A stretch of DNA of 64,000 nt from Periplaneta americana (Eukaryota > Arthropoda > Insecta > Blattodea > Blattidae). The notes under the pieces were generated by a model, which searched no databases, was not told the origin of the DNA, and saw only the letters and a list, made by a program, of their open reading frames with translations. The DNA is taken from the NCBI RefSeq assembly GCF_040183065.1, contig NC_091117.1, forward strand, positions 104,690,501 to 104,754,500, in the 5' to 3' direction. Position 1 is the stretch's first letter. Every line of letters starts with the position of its first letter. Below are positions 32,768-44,863 of the stretch, piece after piece. The position numbers were made by a program, and so were the translations under genes.

Positions 32768-34412
32768 AGTTGTTCACAGCAAATAAGACATAAAATGCTA
32801 CTCACCTAAAAAACTATACATGACACAGGAAAACTAAGTGTAAATTTAAAATAAGCGTATCATTTTCAGTAAAATCCACATACAGTAGGTAGGCCTGTCT
32901 GTTTACTTGATGATTTTTGCTTGTAGACCAGATTTTAAAGATAGCTACAATGTTATGGCTAGGATTTTTTCCAGATTATGGCCCATATAATGCAATATAT
33001 AAACTGACCAGATTTTTTATTGATCAAAGGAGGACTCCATAAGTTGCGTAGGGTATATGAAATAAAATGTGTCATCATAATTATGGCATTAAAATGCAAT
33101 GATTATTGTACCAATGCAAATAACATTTTATTATTGATTGATTACAGATATATGCCTGCATTTATCAGAGGATAAAGTGCTATTATTTTTTATACTTCAT
33201 TTTTACATTCATATTAAAATTTATTGGATGACAAAATTTTCTTCAATAAAGTTAGAAAACTCTTAAAAAAAAATAAGATTCATTGCAAGATAGCCTAGTT
33301 GGAAATTGTACTTTGTTGTCATAATGACTTTTATTGTTTTTACTTGTAATTAACATTTTTCGAATGTCCCAATTTTGTGTATTTTGGAATATAAGACTTA
33401 CTGTTTTTACAGATCTGTGTTTTTACCTAGAAAGAAAATTAAGTAAATAATCGACGAAAGGTGATGATGCCTGACATTGTGGTCCTTTAAATGAACAAAT
33501 ATTGCTCTCCAACATTTGTTTACAGAACCTCCTGACCTATTCCACATATTTCTGAAATTACAATCTTCGTCAGACAGGGAAACTTGTCAAATTTTATATC
33601 ACTATCAACATTTTGAAAAGTCCTTGCTTAGCTATGAACTCAGCACCCTTTTCCACCTCAGACCACAGAGGAACATGCTTCAGCGAAGCCCACTAGAAAA
33701 TATCTAAGTCTTTGAAGTATTTGTTGCACAGCATGTCTAAATAGGCTATTTTACACAGTTTTCATAAAAAGTTACTGTAGTTTCTTTTTTAACTAAATCT
33801 TCTTCATTTTGCGGAAAAGCGGTTCATTTGAGGTCCACATTCTACAAAGGAAAACATTTAGGCATTCTGTCAGACTCATGGAAGACAGAAGGACAAACAT
33901 CCTCAAAGCAGGACTGTCCTGCGTCTGGTCAGGAAGGAGGATGTTTGTTCAGTTTACCCACATAGTTGTGAGAGAGTTACCATTTTTTTTTTGGAAGAAA
34001 TGTAGTCTATACGATAGTAAGGACGTACAGTAGTTTGAACCTAAACCCAAAGCTGCTATCAGAGAAATTTTAATAGTCACATAGATTCTGTTGACTTATG
34101 TTAATTCTGAAGAGAGCTTTGTAGCAATGAAGTTATCTTCATTATATTGTTGTTCCTTGAAAATTATGTTAATGTGTATTTTTATGCATTTCTTATGAAG
34201 ATAATAAGATTATACTTTTAAAATCTCTATCGCTAATATTTATTTGTTTATACCATTATTTCTGCTATGCTGTTGTTACTTTATCAATTGGAGTCTGTAT
34301 TACATCTCAAAGTCACTGTCATTTTACTATAACATTTTTAAAATCCATTGTCTGTATTCCACATTTATTAGGATCTTGTTTCCATACTGCACCTTCATGC
34401 ATTGTATTTCTT
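32768..34412. other. No gene I can support
   Basis: AT-rich. A frame at 33524-33707 starts right after TTGTTTACAG and a GC-richer stretch lies at 33830-33960, but neither has a recognised motif or a splice-compatible partner. Possible exon relics. Confidence 0.35.
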
Positions 34413-34590
34413 CTCTTGTTTAGTTAACTGTCTGAAGACAGGTCTGAACCTCACAATTGATACCAGCAAGGCAACACTTAGGAGGGAACTAAACCAGGAG
34501 ATAATGGAGTAGGGTGGCCAGTTCCTTTCTTTCTTCACTTGCATACATCGCCAACTAGCTACATATTACACTAATCAAACTTCTTCTTCC
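34413..34590 (+). repeat. Short interspersed repeat 'TTAACTGTCTGAAGACAGG', copy 1
   Basis: TTAGTTAACTGTCTGAAGAC followed by AGGTCTGAACCTCACAA, GGAGATAATGGAGTAGGGTG and GCCAGTTCCTTTC. The same order occurs at 50901-51178, where a perfect 12-bp duplication flanks it. The GGTCTGAACCTC word may be a degenerate B box. Confidence 0.8.
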
Positions 34591-36175
34591 AACCTTTCCC
34601 AAATTATTCGCCTTGGCACATTAATTGATTTTCTTTCATGGAAAATTATAAATTAAGTAGTAATTATGTCACTTTCAGTGTTTCCCACTTACAGTCTTCA
34701 ATTCTTGTACATTTTTAGAAAATTAACATTATACTTTTCGTTGCATGTTGACTTTTGTAGCAGGCAAGTGCGTGATGTCACAAATGTAAGCCCACAGGCT
34801 GTGCTCTTATGGGTTTCAGTCGCTTTTGGCCCATTCACAGCAACCCTGCTGGTCACTGCTTTAAATCAAGCTTGTTTTAAATTTAAAGGTGAAGCAAAAC
34901 AATTTCTTCACTTCTTCTTTAACTTAAAAACATCCATTAATTGATGGTCGGAGGGATAGAAAGGGTAAAATATATTTCAGGGTAAAAAATAAGGGGTGGT
35001 ACATATGGTCGAGAAGAAAATTACCATGATAGCACTGTGCATACTGAATGAAATGAGTAGTGTATTTATCATTTTGTTTGGGTTGTAAGATGTAAGAGAA
35101 ATTTGTACTCAGTCATGATCTATCCCATATAATTTTATAGTCTAGCCCATATATATAGTTTTTTATATTGTTCTACAATCTGAAAGGTAAAGCACAATGA
35201 ATTTTTTTTTTTTTTTAACTGTTATAAAATTGTTTATAATCTCAGATATTTTAAGAAAATTTTATCTGTATTGGTTTAAAATTTAGTTTACTGACACATT
35301 TTCATTGTTTTGTCAGTAAATCAGTTTTTTTATATAATGTATTATATAAATTATCCAACTGCTGGAGCAGTAGTTCTTGCTAGTTCAATTATTTGACCTT
35401 CTAGTAGGAATGAACAATACTTATAATAAATATTGAGAATGAAGAGAATAACTGGGGTCATAAGTGTAGAAACTCATTTCCTTTCATTCACCACTGAATG
35501 GAATAGAAATTATGACTCAAGGCACTCACAAATACTGTCCTAATAATGTATTATGTATACACCAAGTATTTACTTGGACAGGCTAGCCAACCTTGTGATG
35601 GTCGCCTACTAGGCTTAGTGCCAGCATGCAGCATTGTGTTGGACATACTCCACTGCTGAGGTATATTTAATATACACAATGCTTTTGTGTCTTATATTTA
35701 GTAGTGCCTGTGACTCAAAGTAACACATAGTGTGTGTGAATGTGTGCCACTGCTTGTACTCTGCACAGTTTGTATTAGTACGTGCCTGTATTGTATCATT
35801 TCTTCCATATTCTAGTTGCAGTATATATCTAATTCAGCTATAGAGAGAAGCCACAATTTATAACTACTATTTTGTTGTCATATCTGAAGAATAATAATAC
35901 TATGTCTCTGTGCGTGTTACAGCATTTTAATAGTTTTTTCTATGATAGGCCTATATCTAAAAAATGTTATGAGATAAAAATATTGATACTGCAATAATGA
36001 ATAACTTACTCGTATAGCCCCTGATCAGTTTAACACATGTCAGCAGTTTTCATCTCGTTTTTTTTTTTTTTTTTACTCTGTCATCCATTCAGTTGCATAG
36101 ATACATTTCTTATGAGATGTACGACAAATAAATTAGTATTGAAGTCAGAGTGGGAATTCTGTCGTTAATTTTTTT
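34591..36175. other. No gene I can support
   Basis: Includes a frame at 34760-34944 preceded by GACTTTTGTAG and of higher GC content, with the string QVRDVTNVSPQAVLLWVSVA. It has no downstream splice donor in frame that I trust, and I recognise no family. The rest is AT-rich. Confidence 0.35.
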
Positions 36176-36411
36176 AATTGGTTATTTTACGATGCTTTAT
36201 CAACTACTATGGTTATCTAGCATCTGAGTGAGATGAAGGTGATAATGCTGGCAAAATGTGTCCAGGGTCCAGCACTGAAAGTTACCCAGCATTTGCTTTT
36301 AATGGGTTGAGGGAAAACAGCGAAAAAAATTTCAACGAGATAACTTGTCCCAACCAGAATTTGAACCCAGGCCAGCTCGTTTCACGGTCAGACCATTACT
36401 CCACAGTGGTG
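36176..36411 (-). mobile_element. tRNA-derived SINE (type 1), diverged
   Basis: Reverse-strand copy of the type 1 SINE with the head GTGGAGTAATGGTCTGACCG, the ACCCAATA-type body and ATCACCTTCATCTCACTCAG near the end. More diverged than the copies at 31 and 44 kb; target duplication not resolved. Confidence 0.9.
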
Positions 36412-36790
36412 GATCTCTATCATTTAAGACATGATAATATCACGCATATGATTACTGAAATATTTTTACTATATAAAAACTGCTACGGTAATTTACCATA
36501 ACTATGGTCCAGGCACTCAACTATGGTTCAAAACGCATTACGTACTACTTAGTTCCCCAAGAGTTCGGTGTTTTCCATTTAAGGCGCCCCTGTGATGGAA
36601 TTATGTTCCCCATAGATGCTTCTATCTACCATTACACGTGGCAATGATATGGATGCTTAACAAGGTCAGTGTGCATCGTTCTATTGAATGTGTGAAGACA
36701 CGAAATCATTCAGTTTGTGTTTGTCTGTTTTATTAAGCTCTCCTCTGTAGAACTGGTAAATTATAGATATATGATTGTTTGCACAATTAA

Positions 36791-38075
36791 CCCTTCTCCG
36801 GGCAACCTACTTTTGTAACGTTGATGGGCAAGAAGGGTCCGTCGGACCCACATGCCATTTTAATACATTGACAGAAGAAAATCATTTTATTGTACACAAT
36901 ATTAATCTTCTTTAATAATGATATTATTATAGTGACCAAAGCACCCTTGATAATATACATAAATGATATAATTTAGTATTTTTTTCATGTGACCGAAAAA
37001 TGGCAGCAATTCAGTGTCGTTACAACACTTTCATGGGTGTGCAAAATTTATTTCCAAATATAGTCGCTCAGCCTCTTGATTATTTATGTCACTTATAACT
37101 GAATCAGTATAAAGATTGAAGGCATCAATAGATTTCCCAGGTGAAAGAGTGACTTTATTTATTGACCCTTTGGTAATATCGTGAGCCCTAGCTCGGCCTG
37201 TCGGAAAAGGCTGAGAGTTCCACGTGGTGCCATCTTTACCAAAGAAATTAGCAGTTTGAACGAATGCTTCCCCCCATATCCTAGTTCTAGACTGTCGACA
37301 CTGACCTCTTTTGGATCACATTGGCGATAACTGCTTTTCTCATTGATAGATAGATCCTCATTATCGGCGTTACCGTTTGGCTCGTAACTAGAATCGTCTT
37401 TTCTTAGCTCAGGTTCTCTAAGCAAATCCTGAATTGATTCTTCACACAAGTACTTATGCTGAGTCTGTCAGAATATTTGACCTAATTACAACTCTTCAGT
37501 ATAACAGCACAACTAAGATGCATTCAAATATACTGTAACATCTAAAGACCGTACCTTTGTCTCTTTGACTTTCTTCGGCTTTTCCATAATAATTACTCCC
37601 ATATAAAAATAAAGTAAAGGTGAGAGATTCAGTCACTCTTTCTATTATAAACTGCACCGTATTATGGCTAGCATAACTTCACACTGACTTATTTATATTT
37701 ATTATAACGCATAATTGGTCCATTTTTTTAAATGCCATTGTTGTTGAGCTTCGGAAATAACTTTGCCAACATTCCATTGCCGTCAGATTATCACTGAATG
37801 GTTTCAAAGAGCGAAACCTAGTTACGAAGTGAGAAAAACCAATAAAATATACTGTGGTCCAATAGACCCTGCATGCCCGGTTGAGACTTTAAAGAAGTAA
37901 AAGTGTTCTAGAACATTTGTGCAAAATACTACAATATTTTCCTTCTCCCTACATATAAAAAACACAGAAATTAACAAAGTCATTAAATTTCAAGTAGGTA
38001 GAAATAATAGCTTTAATTTTATTCACAAAAATAGTAGTGCCAGGGCCCGACAGACCCTTGTTGCCCGGAGAAGGG
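36791..38075. mobile_element. piggyBac-like element with TTAA target duplication
   Basis: TTAA at 36787-36790 and 38076-38079. Ends CCCTTCTCCGGGCAAC, exact in inverse at the right. Subterminal GGGTC-GTCGG-CCC is also inverted in both arms. The 1.29-kb interior has one short reverse frame (37159-37449) with an acidic, serine-rich stretch as in piggyBac N-termini, but no catalytic Asp blocks. Non-autonomous. Confidence 0.9.
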
Positions 38076-38344
38076 TTAAACCTGGCTATATAGTGTTTAC
38101 TTTCACGTAATAATTAAATTGGCAGAGGTTAAGGACTCTGCTTGAAAAATGTTTAACCTCAAGGCTAGAAATCAGTCCTCAACTATGTACCACAATTTTT
38201 CGTGGACCATAGTTGTATTTCATTTTGAAATATTTGTTTTAATGAAATGTGAACAATTTGATTATTTACTTCTGCAAATATGGTATCTCAGTATATTCTA
38301 AAACACCATTTAACATTATAGTCCAGTAAATAAAGAAACAGGCT

Positions 38345-38740
38345 GTTCCAGCAGCAATGGTACTAGCACGAATAATGGTCTGGTAAAACGAAAACTTCAG
38401 GGTAGAAGGATCACAACCGTCCCTGTAAGTGACTATGAGAGCTATGAAATTGAATTGGATACAGATTATGATGTTTTCGGTGTACTCTCCATATTTACAG
38501 ACAGTGAGTCAGATGTGGAAAAGAAGACGAAATCTGTTAAAATAATGCTAAAGGCACATAGGCCTAGTTATATGGTAATTACTTATGAGGAGGAATTGTG
38601 GCCAGGGAAAGTTTTGGAAGTGAAGAACAATGGAGCTGTTGTTTCATGTATAGTAAGAAGTGGCAATTACTGAGGGGAGGCAGTATCCGCTCTTAGTAAC
38701 ATCTGGATGGCCACGAAATCAGTTGAACATTTGAAAGAAA
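38345..38740 (+). pseudogene. C-terminal domain of a transposon-type protein
   Basis: The frame from about 38400 includes an acidic region and then YMVITYEEELWPGKVLEVKN, followed by GAVVSCIVRSGNY. The block (VxYExELxPGxV...VSCxxxSGxxW) is a small beta-rich C-terminal module I have seen at the end of transposon proteins in insects and cnidarians. It breaks right after NY. The N-terminal enzyme part is not found, probably lost when the piggyBac-like element and other changes occurred. Confidence 0.5.
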
Positions 38741-39679
38741 ATTGAAACAATTTGTAAGTTTTTACAACTTTTAATTATATCCATTGATTGGCGTTGAAAA
38801 TAATAGCGCAATTGATAATAAACAAGAATTTTTTTTGTTTTCTGGGAAGCAATGTTGTCTTCATTTCATAATGGATTTTCTGATTCTTACCTCAGAAAAA
38901 AATGAGAAACTTTAGGTGGCCCGGTATTTTTGTCGGTGAGTGTAGTTGTTCATTATTGCAGGAAAATGATTTTCAGATTTCACTTATTTATTGTGTGTTT
39001 ATGCAATGTGTACTAATAAAAAGAATCCATGTACTTTTCATTTATTTTTAATATTTCTGTGCTAGATTATGTTTCTACCCTTAAATTAGAAACTCAATTT
39101 ATTTATTTACGAATAATTACAGATCCAGGTATAGTCCATTCATGCTTTCAAGCATGAATATATGAGTGGACCATAGTTGGACAACTCAGAATACAACTAC
39201 ATGTACCAATGCTTATTATTTTTTCAACACTTGTAATTAAATAATTTCAAACACATATGTCAATATTTATTTAATATACACTTACAAGAGTCCGAAGACA
39301 AAATTTCACTTAATCTGGATGAATAGTATTAAATATACAAAGAAAAATGTGACAAATGTGGACCATAGTTAGGGGAAACTACAGTATGTGATCTGAAGCC
39401 GGTTTTACAGGAGAGTGAAAAAACTTCACAAAATACAAGTTTGTGTTTATATCAATGTGTTAAAACATTATTACCTTCTTTGTTACTATAGCAACAATGC
39501 AAATATATCAACTTTCAGATAATTTAAACCTTTCAGCAATAATATAACATAAAATATTGGGAGCTGCACATATATAGCTAATTTTACCAGCACCTTTTTA
39601 TCACATAGCTGATATTACCAGTATGTTATAATCCCAAACATAAGACGTTTGATTTGTGTAATTAATTTTGTACAAAGAG

Positions 39680-40060
39680 TAGCTGTTCAAGTCCTCCGCA
39701 TATGGTTCGTAAGTGTAATGGGGAGTGGCAGCCATATGGTAACTATTGCCGCCTGAATTCGATTACAGTACCTGATCAATACCTGCTTTCTCACATACAG
39801 GACTGCACGCATTTTCTTTATGGGGAAACTGTTTTTTCCGACCATTGTCGAGCCTATCATCAAGTACCAATTCAGAAAGAAGACATTCCAAAGACTGCAA
39901 TAACAACCCCATTTGATCTTTTTTGTTTATAGCATTTAGTTTATAAAATTCAGCCCAGACATTTCAGCATTTCATGCATTAGGTTCTTAATGAACTAGAT
40001 TTCTATCTTATATACGTTGCCTCCAGAAATACTGTTGAGTATTTGCAACATTAAAACTCA
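39680..40060 (+). pseudogene. Ty3/gypsy-type reverse transcriptase fragment
   Basis: In one frame: MVRKCNGEWQPYGNYCRLNS, then TVPDQYLLSHIQDCTHFLYG, TVFSDHCRAYHQVPIQKEDI and PKTAITTPFDLF. These match the RT palm start of insect gypsy-group pol (VKKxDGSWRPCGDYRxLN...IPDRYPxPxI...). After a break the next 110 bp read as NSAQTFQHFMH and LNELDFYLIYVAS. The YxDD catalytic block is degraded to VAS. No LTRs nearby. A small internal relic. Confidence 0.8.
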
Positions 40061-40575
40061 AAAAATTATAAAGGAAGAAGAAGTGGTTATTTTATCAGAA
40101 CCTGGTTTGTTCTATATGGGTCACATGACATGGGCAGTAGTGCTGCCGAAAATATTAGAAAATGTATAATACTTTTAATTTTCTCAACACAAATAACATA
40201 CACTTAAATAAACTGGTTGCAACTGGTTCCAATGGCACAGTCATCAATACAGGAACGAAAAATGGTGTGATATAAACGTTAGAACATTTTGTAAGACGAC
40301 CTTTACATTGGTTCATTTGTTAGATAATTGTAATGAATTACCAGACTGATATTTATTTCAAGAGCTGGATGGAAAGATGTCAGGTCCAAATCTGCACTGA
40401 ACCACAGTAGCAGTTAAAATGGATATAAGTTGGGGGATATTTTTTATAACGTATTATTTCTAAAGATGTTGAATTGTAAAGTTCTTCTGTAACTTTCGTG
40501 GCATTATTTTATTTCCCATAACCCCAACGTCTTGAGTGAGTATTAAAATATCCAATTACTTTGTATTTCAAACTA
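40061..40575. other. No gene seen
   Basis: Flank between the gypsy relic and the pogo element. A GTTGCAACTGGTTCC word and other short strings do not form a repeat that I can define. Confidence 0.35.
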
Positions 40576-40992
40576 CAGTGAAACCCCGATAATGCATGCC
40601 GTTTGTTATGCTATCCCACATTATAAGCTCTTTTTGTCCGGTCCCTTGACGCCCCTATATAAAACCATGTAAAATTCACCGCTTAATACGCTCATCATCC
40701 TGTTTAGTACACTCTTTCATCTGCTGAAAATTCTAAAATATCATACTAACTGGACTTCTACAGTTACCGCTAGTGCCCGCATGTTCAAGGATTTGTAGGA
40801 GTTTTTGGTGAATACAATAGAATGGAATGCGACCCTTGAGTACCTGCAAGTTAGTGTATTCAGAGTCTGTTCTTGCTGTCAGTTGCAAATCGCATTATCA
40901 GTGAAGACTTGACCGGTGCATTGTGTACAACTGTGAAGTTACTTGTTAGTGCCAATGTAAATAAAGGAGTAAAACGGAAAGCTTTATTGATA

Positions 40993-43343
40993 CTTACTTA
41001 CTGGCTTTTAAGGAACCCGGAGGTTCATTGCCGCCCTCACATGAGCCCACCATTGGTCCCTATCCTGAGCAAGATTAATCCAGTCTCTACCATCATACCC
41101 CACCTCCCTTAAATCCATTTTAATATTATCTTCCCATCTACGTCTCGGCCTCCCTAAAGGTCTTTTTCCTGCGGCCTCCCAACTAACACTCTATATGCAT
41201 TTCTGGATTCGCCCATACGTGCTACATGCCCTGCCCATCTCATACATCTGGATTTAATGTTCCTAATTATGTCAGGTGAAGATTACAATGCGTGCAGTTC
41301 TGTGTTGCGTAACTTTCTCCATTCTCCTGTAACTTCATCCCTCTTAGCCCCAAATATTTTCCTAAGAACCTTATTCTCAAACACCCTTAACCTGTGTTCC
41401 TCTCTCAAAGTGAGAGTCCAAGTTTCACAACCATACAGAACAACCGGTAATATAACTGTTTTTATAAATTCTAACTTTCAGATTTTTCGACAGCAGACTG
41501 GATGATAAAAGCTTTTCAACCGAATAATAACAGGCATTTCCCATATTTATTCTGTGTTTAATTTCCTCCCAAGTATCATTTATATTTGTTACTGTTGCTC
41601 CCATATATTTGAACTTCTCCACCTCTTCAAAAGATAAATCTCCAATTTTTATATTTCCATTTCGTACAATATTCTGGCCACGAGACATAATCATATACTT
41701 TGCCTTTTCGGGATTTACTTCCAAACCTATCTCTTTACTTGCTTCCAGTAAAATTCTCGTGTTTTCCCTAATCGTTTGTGGATTTTCTCCTAACATAATC
41801 ACGTCATCTGCATAGACAAGCAGCTGATGTAACCCGTTCAATTCCAAACCCTCTCTGTTATCCTGGACTTTCCTAATGGCATACTCTAGAGCAAAGTTAA
41901 AAAGTAAAGGTGATAGTGCATCTCCTTGCTTTAGCCCACAGTGAATTGGAAACGCATCTGACAGAAACTGACCTATACGAACTCTGCTGTACGTTTCACT
42001 GAGACACATTTTAATTAATCGAACTAGTTTCTTGGGAATACAAAATTCAATAAGATTATCATATAAAACTTCTCTCTTAACCGAGTCATATGTCTTTTTG
42101 AAATCTATGAATAACTGATGCACTGTACCCTTATACTCCCATTTTTTCTCCATTATGTGTCGAATACAAAATATCTGGTCAATAGTTGATCTATTACGCC
42201 TAAAACCACATTGATGATCCCCAATAATTTCATCTACATATGGAGTTAATCTTCTCAAAAGAATATTGGACAAAATTTTGTACGATGTCAACAAAAGTGA
42301 TATTCCTCGAAAGTTACTACAGTTAGTCTTGTCCCCCTTCTTAAAGATAGGTACGATAATGGACTCCTTCCATTGTTCTGGTACAATTTCCTTTTCCCAA
42401 ATAGCAAGTAGAAGCTTATAAATTTCGTTAGATAATGCGCTTCCACCCTCTTGTATTAATTCTGCTGGAATTTGATCGATACCTGGAGACATAATTTTTC
42501 AGATTTTCTATCGCAATTTCGACTTAAAGTGTGGGTTCGGGTATAAATGGCTCAGCAGTTTGTATTTCAATTTCGTCCCGATCATTTCTATTTGGCCTAT
42601 GTATATTTAGTAGTTGTCCAAAATAGTTTTTCCATCTGTTCAGGATTGAATAAGCATCTACAAGCAAGTCACCATTCTCATCCTTGATCACGTTCACCCT
42701 TGCCTGATATCCATTCTTGAATTCCTTTATGCCCTTATATAAATCTCTAATGTTTTTATTTTTACTATTTGTTTCTACCTCATTCAATTTTTCCTTCAAG
42801 TATTCTCTCTTTTTATTCCTAAGCGTACGATTTGCTTCCCGTCTTATATTGAAATAATTATCTCTATTCACCTCAACTGGATCCTGTAAGAATTTCAATT
42901 TTGCCTGTTTCTTTCTTTCTACTACCATGCAACAATCTTCATCAAACCACATGCTATTCACATCTAACTCTTCCTCAACATCGTCGGAACTTGCTAATAC
43001 GACAAACCTATTTGAAATTTCGACCTGATAATGTTGCTTAGTTTCCTCGTCCTTTAATTTCGGAATATTGAATCTTCTAATATTAACTTGTTGCTCTACT
43101 CGCTTGGCTACTGATAGTCTTTCTCTTAGTTCTCCAATTACCAAATAATGGTCAGAATTACAGTCTACCCCCCTGAAGGTTCGAATGTCTACTATACTAG
43201 TATGTCTTCTTTTATCTATCAAGATGTGATCTATCTGGTTATGTGTCAATCCATCTGGAGAAGTCCAAGTATATTTATGTATGTCCTTATAGGGGAATAT
43301 TGTACTTTTAACAATTAAATTTTATGATGTGGCAAAGTTATGG
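40993..43343 (-). mobile_element. 5'-truncated non-LTR retrotransposon, (TAAG)n tail, 14-bp target duplication
   Basis: AAGCTTTATTGATA occurs at 40979-40992 and 43344-43357. The 3' end is on the left with CTTACTTACT (TAAG repeats in the sense direction). The element carries the end of an endonuclease domain and a complete RT domain. The same family is at 55572-56450. The fresh, exact duplication in an otherwise decayed pogo gene indicates a fairly recent insertion. Confidence 0.95.
41020..43300 (-). pseudogene. LINE endonuclease/reverse transcriptase ORF
   Basis: From 43300 the frame has the endonuclease end (THNQIDHILIDKRRHTS, SDHYLV), then a basic linker. A one-base slip near 42500 leads to the RT frame 41425-42492. 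RT blocks are [74 protein letters not shown] and [15 protein letters not shown], with the catalytic YADD intact. The C-terminal part after 41424 is in other frames and ends with RCMRWAGHVARMGESRNAYR. Two to four lesions in 2.3 kb, so it is quite young. Clade not assigned with certainty. Confidence 0.9.
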
Positions 43344-43693
43344 AAGCTTTATTGATATCGGAGAAATTACAAATTCTCTGTAAACATGATGAAAACACCA
43401 TTATGAATCAGAAACAGTTGGTGGAATCTTTAGAAATCCCTTCTTCATCACTTAGAACAATAGTGAAAAATCATTAGGAATCCCTCTTCAACACTTAGAA
43501 CAATAGTGAAAGATCGTGAATTTTTTATTCTGCATAATTACAGTATTTAATCCTTCAACAATGCTTATGCTGATTCATACCTTTGTGTTAAAATTTAAAA
43601 AATCCAAAAATGACCCACTCTCGCTGATACATGGTCCCGTTAGTACGCTATTTTTATGAGGTCCCTTGAACGTATTACCGAGGTTTCACTGTA

Positions 43694-44237
43694 TTTTAAT
43701 ATGTTCAATGTTAGGAGTATTATTTGGTGGATTATAAGCAGCATATATATGAAGTTGAGTTTTCTTTGTCCAAACATCAAGTTCAACTATTTAAATTTTA
43801 TTTATATCCATTTCCTTTTTTTACTTTGTACTTTAAATGAAGAAGCACAGGAGGCCTATAAAACTTTTTTATAATTAAAATTGTCTGCTCATTGTGTGAT
43901 TTATCTGGAGTAGTGTTAACTAACATAGCAAAATAATTGTTTTTTTTTTCTCTCTTTCTGGGAGTACTAAAGAATCTTGCAACTGCAACCCATAAGAACT
44001 AATTTTGAGAATCTGCTGAAAGGTAGTGAGCTTGAATTCTCTCTTTGTCTTACTCTCTCCCTTTCCTCTCTCTTCCCCCTCCATAGATAGAGTATAATCA
44101 GGTGGCCACATGAAACCTATAAAACTCAGATTAAATGTTTTTATTTAGTGAAGAGTGTGGAGTAAAACAATTTTATGAACAAAAGTCACATGTAAATGTG
44201 TCATCATCTTTGACATTGATGTATTCCTCATGACCTC
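43694..44237. other. No gene seen
   Basis: AT-rich, with a CT-rich stretch at 44035-44090. No motif. Confidence 0.4.
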
Positions 44238-44249
44238 ATCCATGATACA

Positions 44250-44507
44250 GTCCACGCCTGTGGAGTAACGGTCAGCGCGTCTGGCCACGAAACCAGGTGG
44301 CCCGGGTTCGAATCCCGGTCGGGACAAGTTACCTGTTTGAGGTTTTTTCCGGGGTTTTCCCTCAACCCAATATGAGTAAATGCTGGGTAACTTTCGGTGC
44401 TGGACCCCGGACTCATTTCACCGGCATTATCACCTTCAGTTCATTCAGACGCTAAATAACCTAGATGTTGATACAGCGTCATAAAATAACCCAATAAAAT
44501 AAAATAA
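44250..44507 (+). mobile_element. tRNA-derived SINE (type 1), best-preserved copy
   Basis: ATCCATGATACA flanks it at 44238-44249 and 44508-44519. Head: GTGGAGTAACGGTCAGCGCG (A box) and GGGTTCGAATCCCGG (B box). Body: GGGGTTTTCCCTCAACCCAA, GGACCCCGGACTCATTTCAC. Tail: (AATAA)n. Length 258 bp. A good reference copy for the family in this window. Confidence 0.97.
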
Positions 44508-44675
44508 ATCCATGATACACAACACATTGTATCCAACCTACTTTATTTTTGATATTTGCATACATTTCACTATCTGTTTCCTACTCAGAGATTGAGTCTT
44601 CATCTTCTTGTTTTCGTTTTTAGCCCATTCCTCTTTTGACCTATTCTTAATGGAAAGGTCCTGGAAAAGTTTTCT

Positions 44676-44809
44676 TCACTTCTGTGATGTTTTATCTCGC
44701 GTTGACCTTTTGAGATCTTGTGGTAGTTTCTCCCTTCTGCTTTTGTTTCTTCTCTTTGCTCTGATGTTTTGTTGTGGAGGGTGCATAAATATTTTAGGTG
44801 ACACTGCAA

Positions 44810-44863
<54 letters not shown>

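Larger units (their letters stand above)
36486..39384 (+). mobile_element. TA-flanked DNA transposon with repeated CTATGGTCCA motifs
   Basis: TA dinucleotides at 36484-36485 and 39385-39386 flank imperfect inverted ends, CGGTAATTTACCATAACTAT at the left and CTGTAGTTTCCCCTAACTAT (reverse) at the right, both followed by GGTCCA. The motif ACTATGGTCC or its near variants occurs at least six times near the ends and at 38172, 38205 and 39168, like subterminal transposase sites. The interior holds a protein fragment (38345-38740) and a nested piggyBac-like element. TA duplication and a C-GT start suggest the pogo/Tc1 assemblage. Confidence 0.65.
40873..43475 (+). pseudogene. pogo transposase N-terminus (CENP-B-type HTH), interrupted
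   Basis: The reading frame 40873-40992 ends NKGVKRKALLI. After removing the LINE and one 14-bp duplication it goes on with SEKLQILCKHDENTIMNQKQ, then LVESLEIPSSSLRTIVKNH and a stop. This is the psq-type helix-turn-helix of pogo/CENP-B proteins (KRK-LT-EKL-IL...). A small tandem duplication follows at 43430-43510. The catalytic domain is deleted. Confidence 0.85.
40576..43691 (+). mobile_element. pogo-type (Tigger) transposon split by a LINE
   Basis: TA flanks at 40574-40575 and 43692-43693. Ends CAGTGAAACCCCGATAATGC and the inverse of CAGTGAAACCTCGGTAATAC, which is typical of pogo elements (CAGT start, TA target). Without the LINE the element is only about 750 bp: an internally deleted copy that keeps the DNA-binding N-terminus of its transposase. 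Confidence 0.92.

Noticed and set aside
33516-33707. Frame starting right after TTGTTTACAG
   Set aside because: A single acceptor-like site is common by chance, and the peptide has no motif.
34666-34944. Frame with QVRDVTNVSPQAVLLW after a TTTTGTAG acceptor-like site
   Set aside because: No recognised family and no splice partner; kept only as a note in the region entry.
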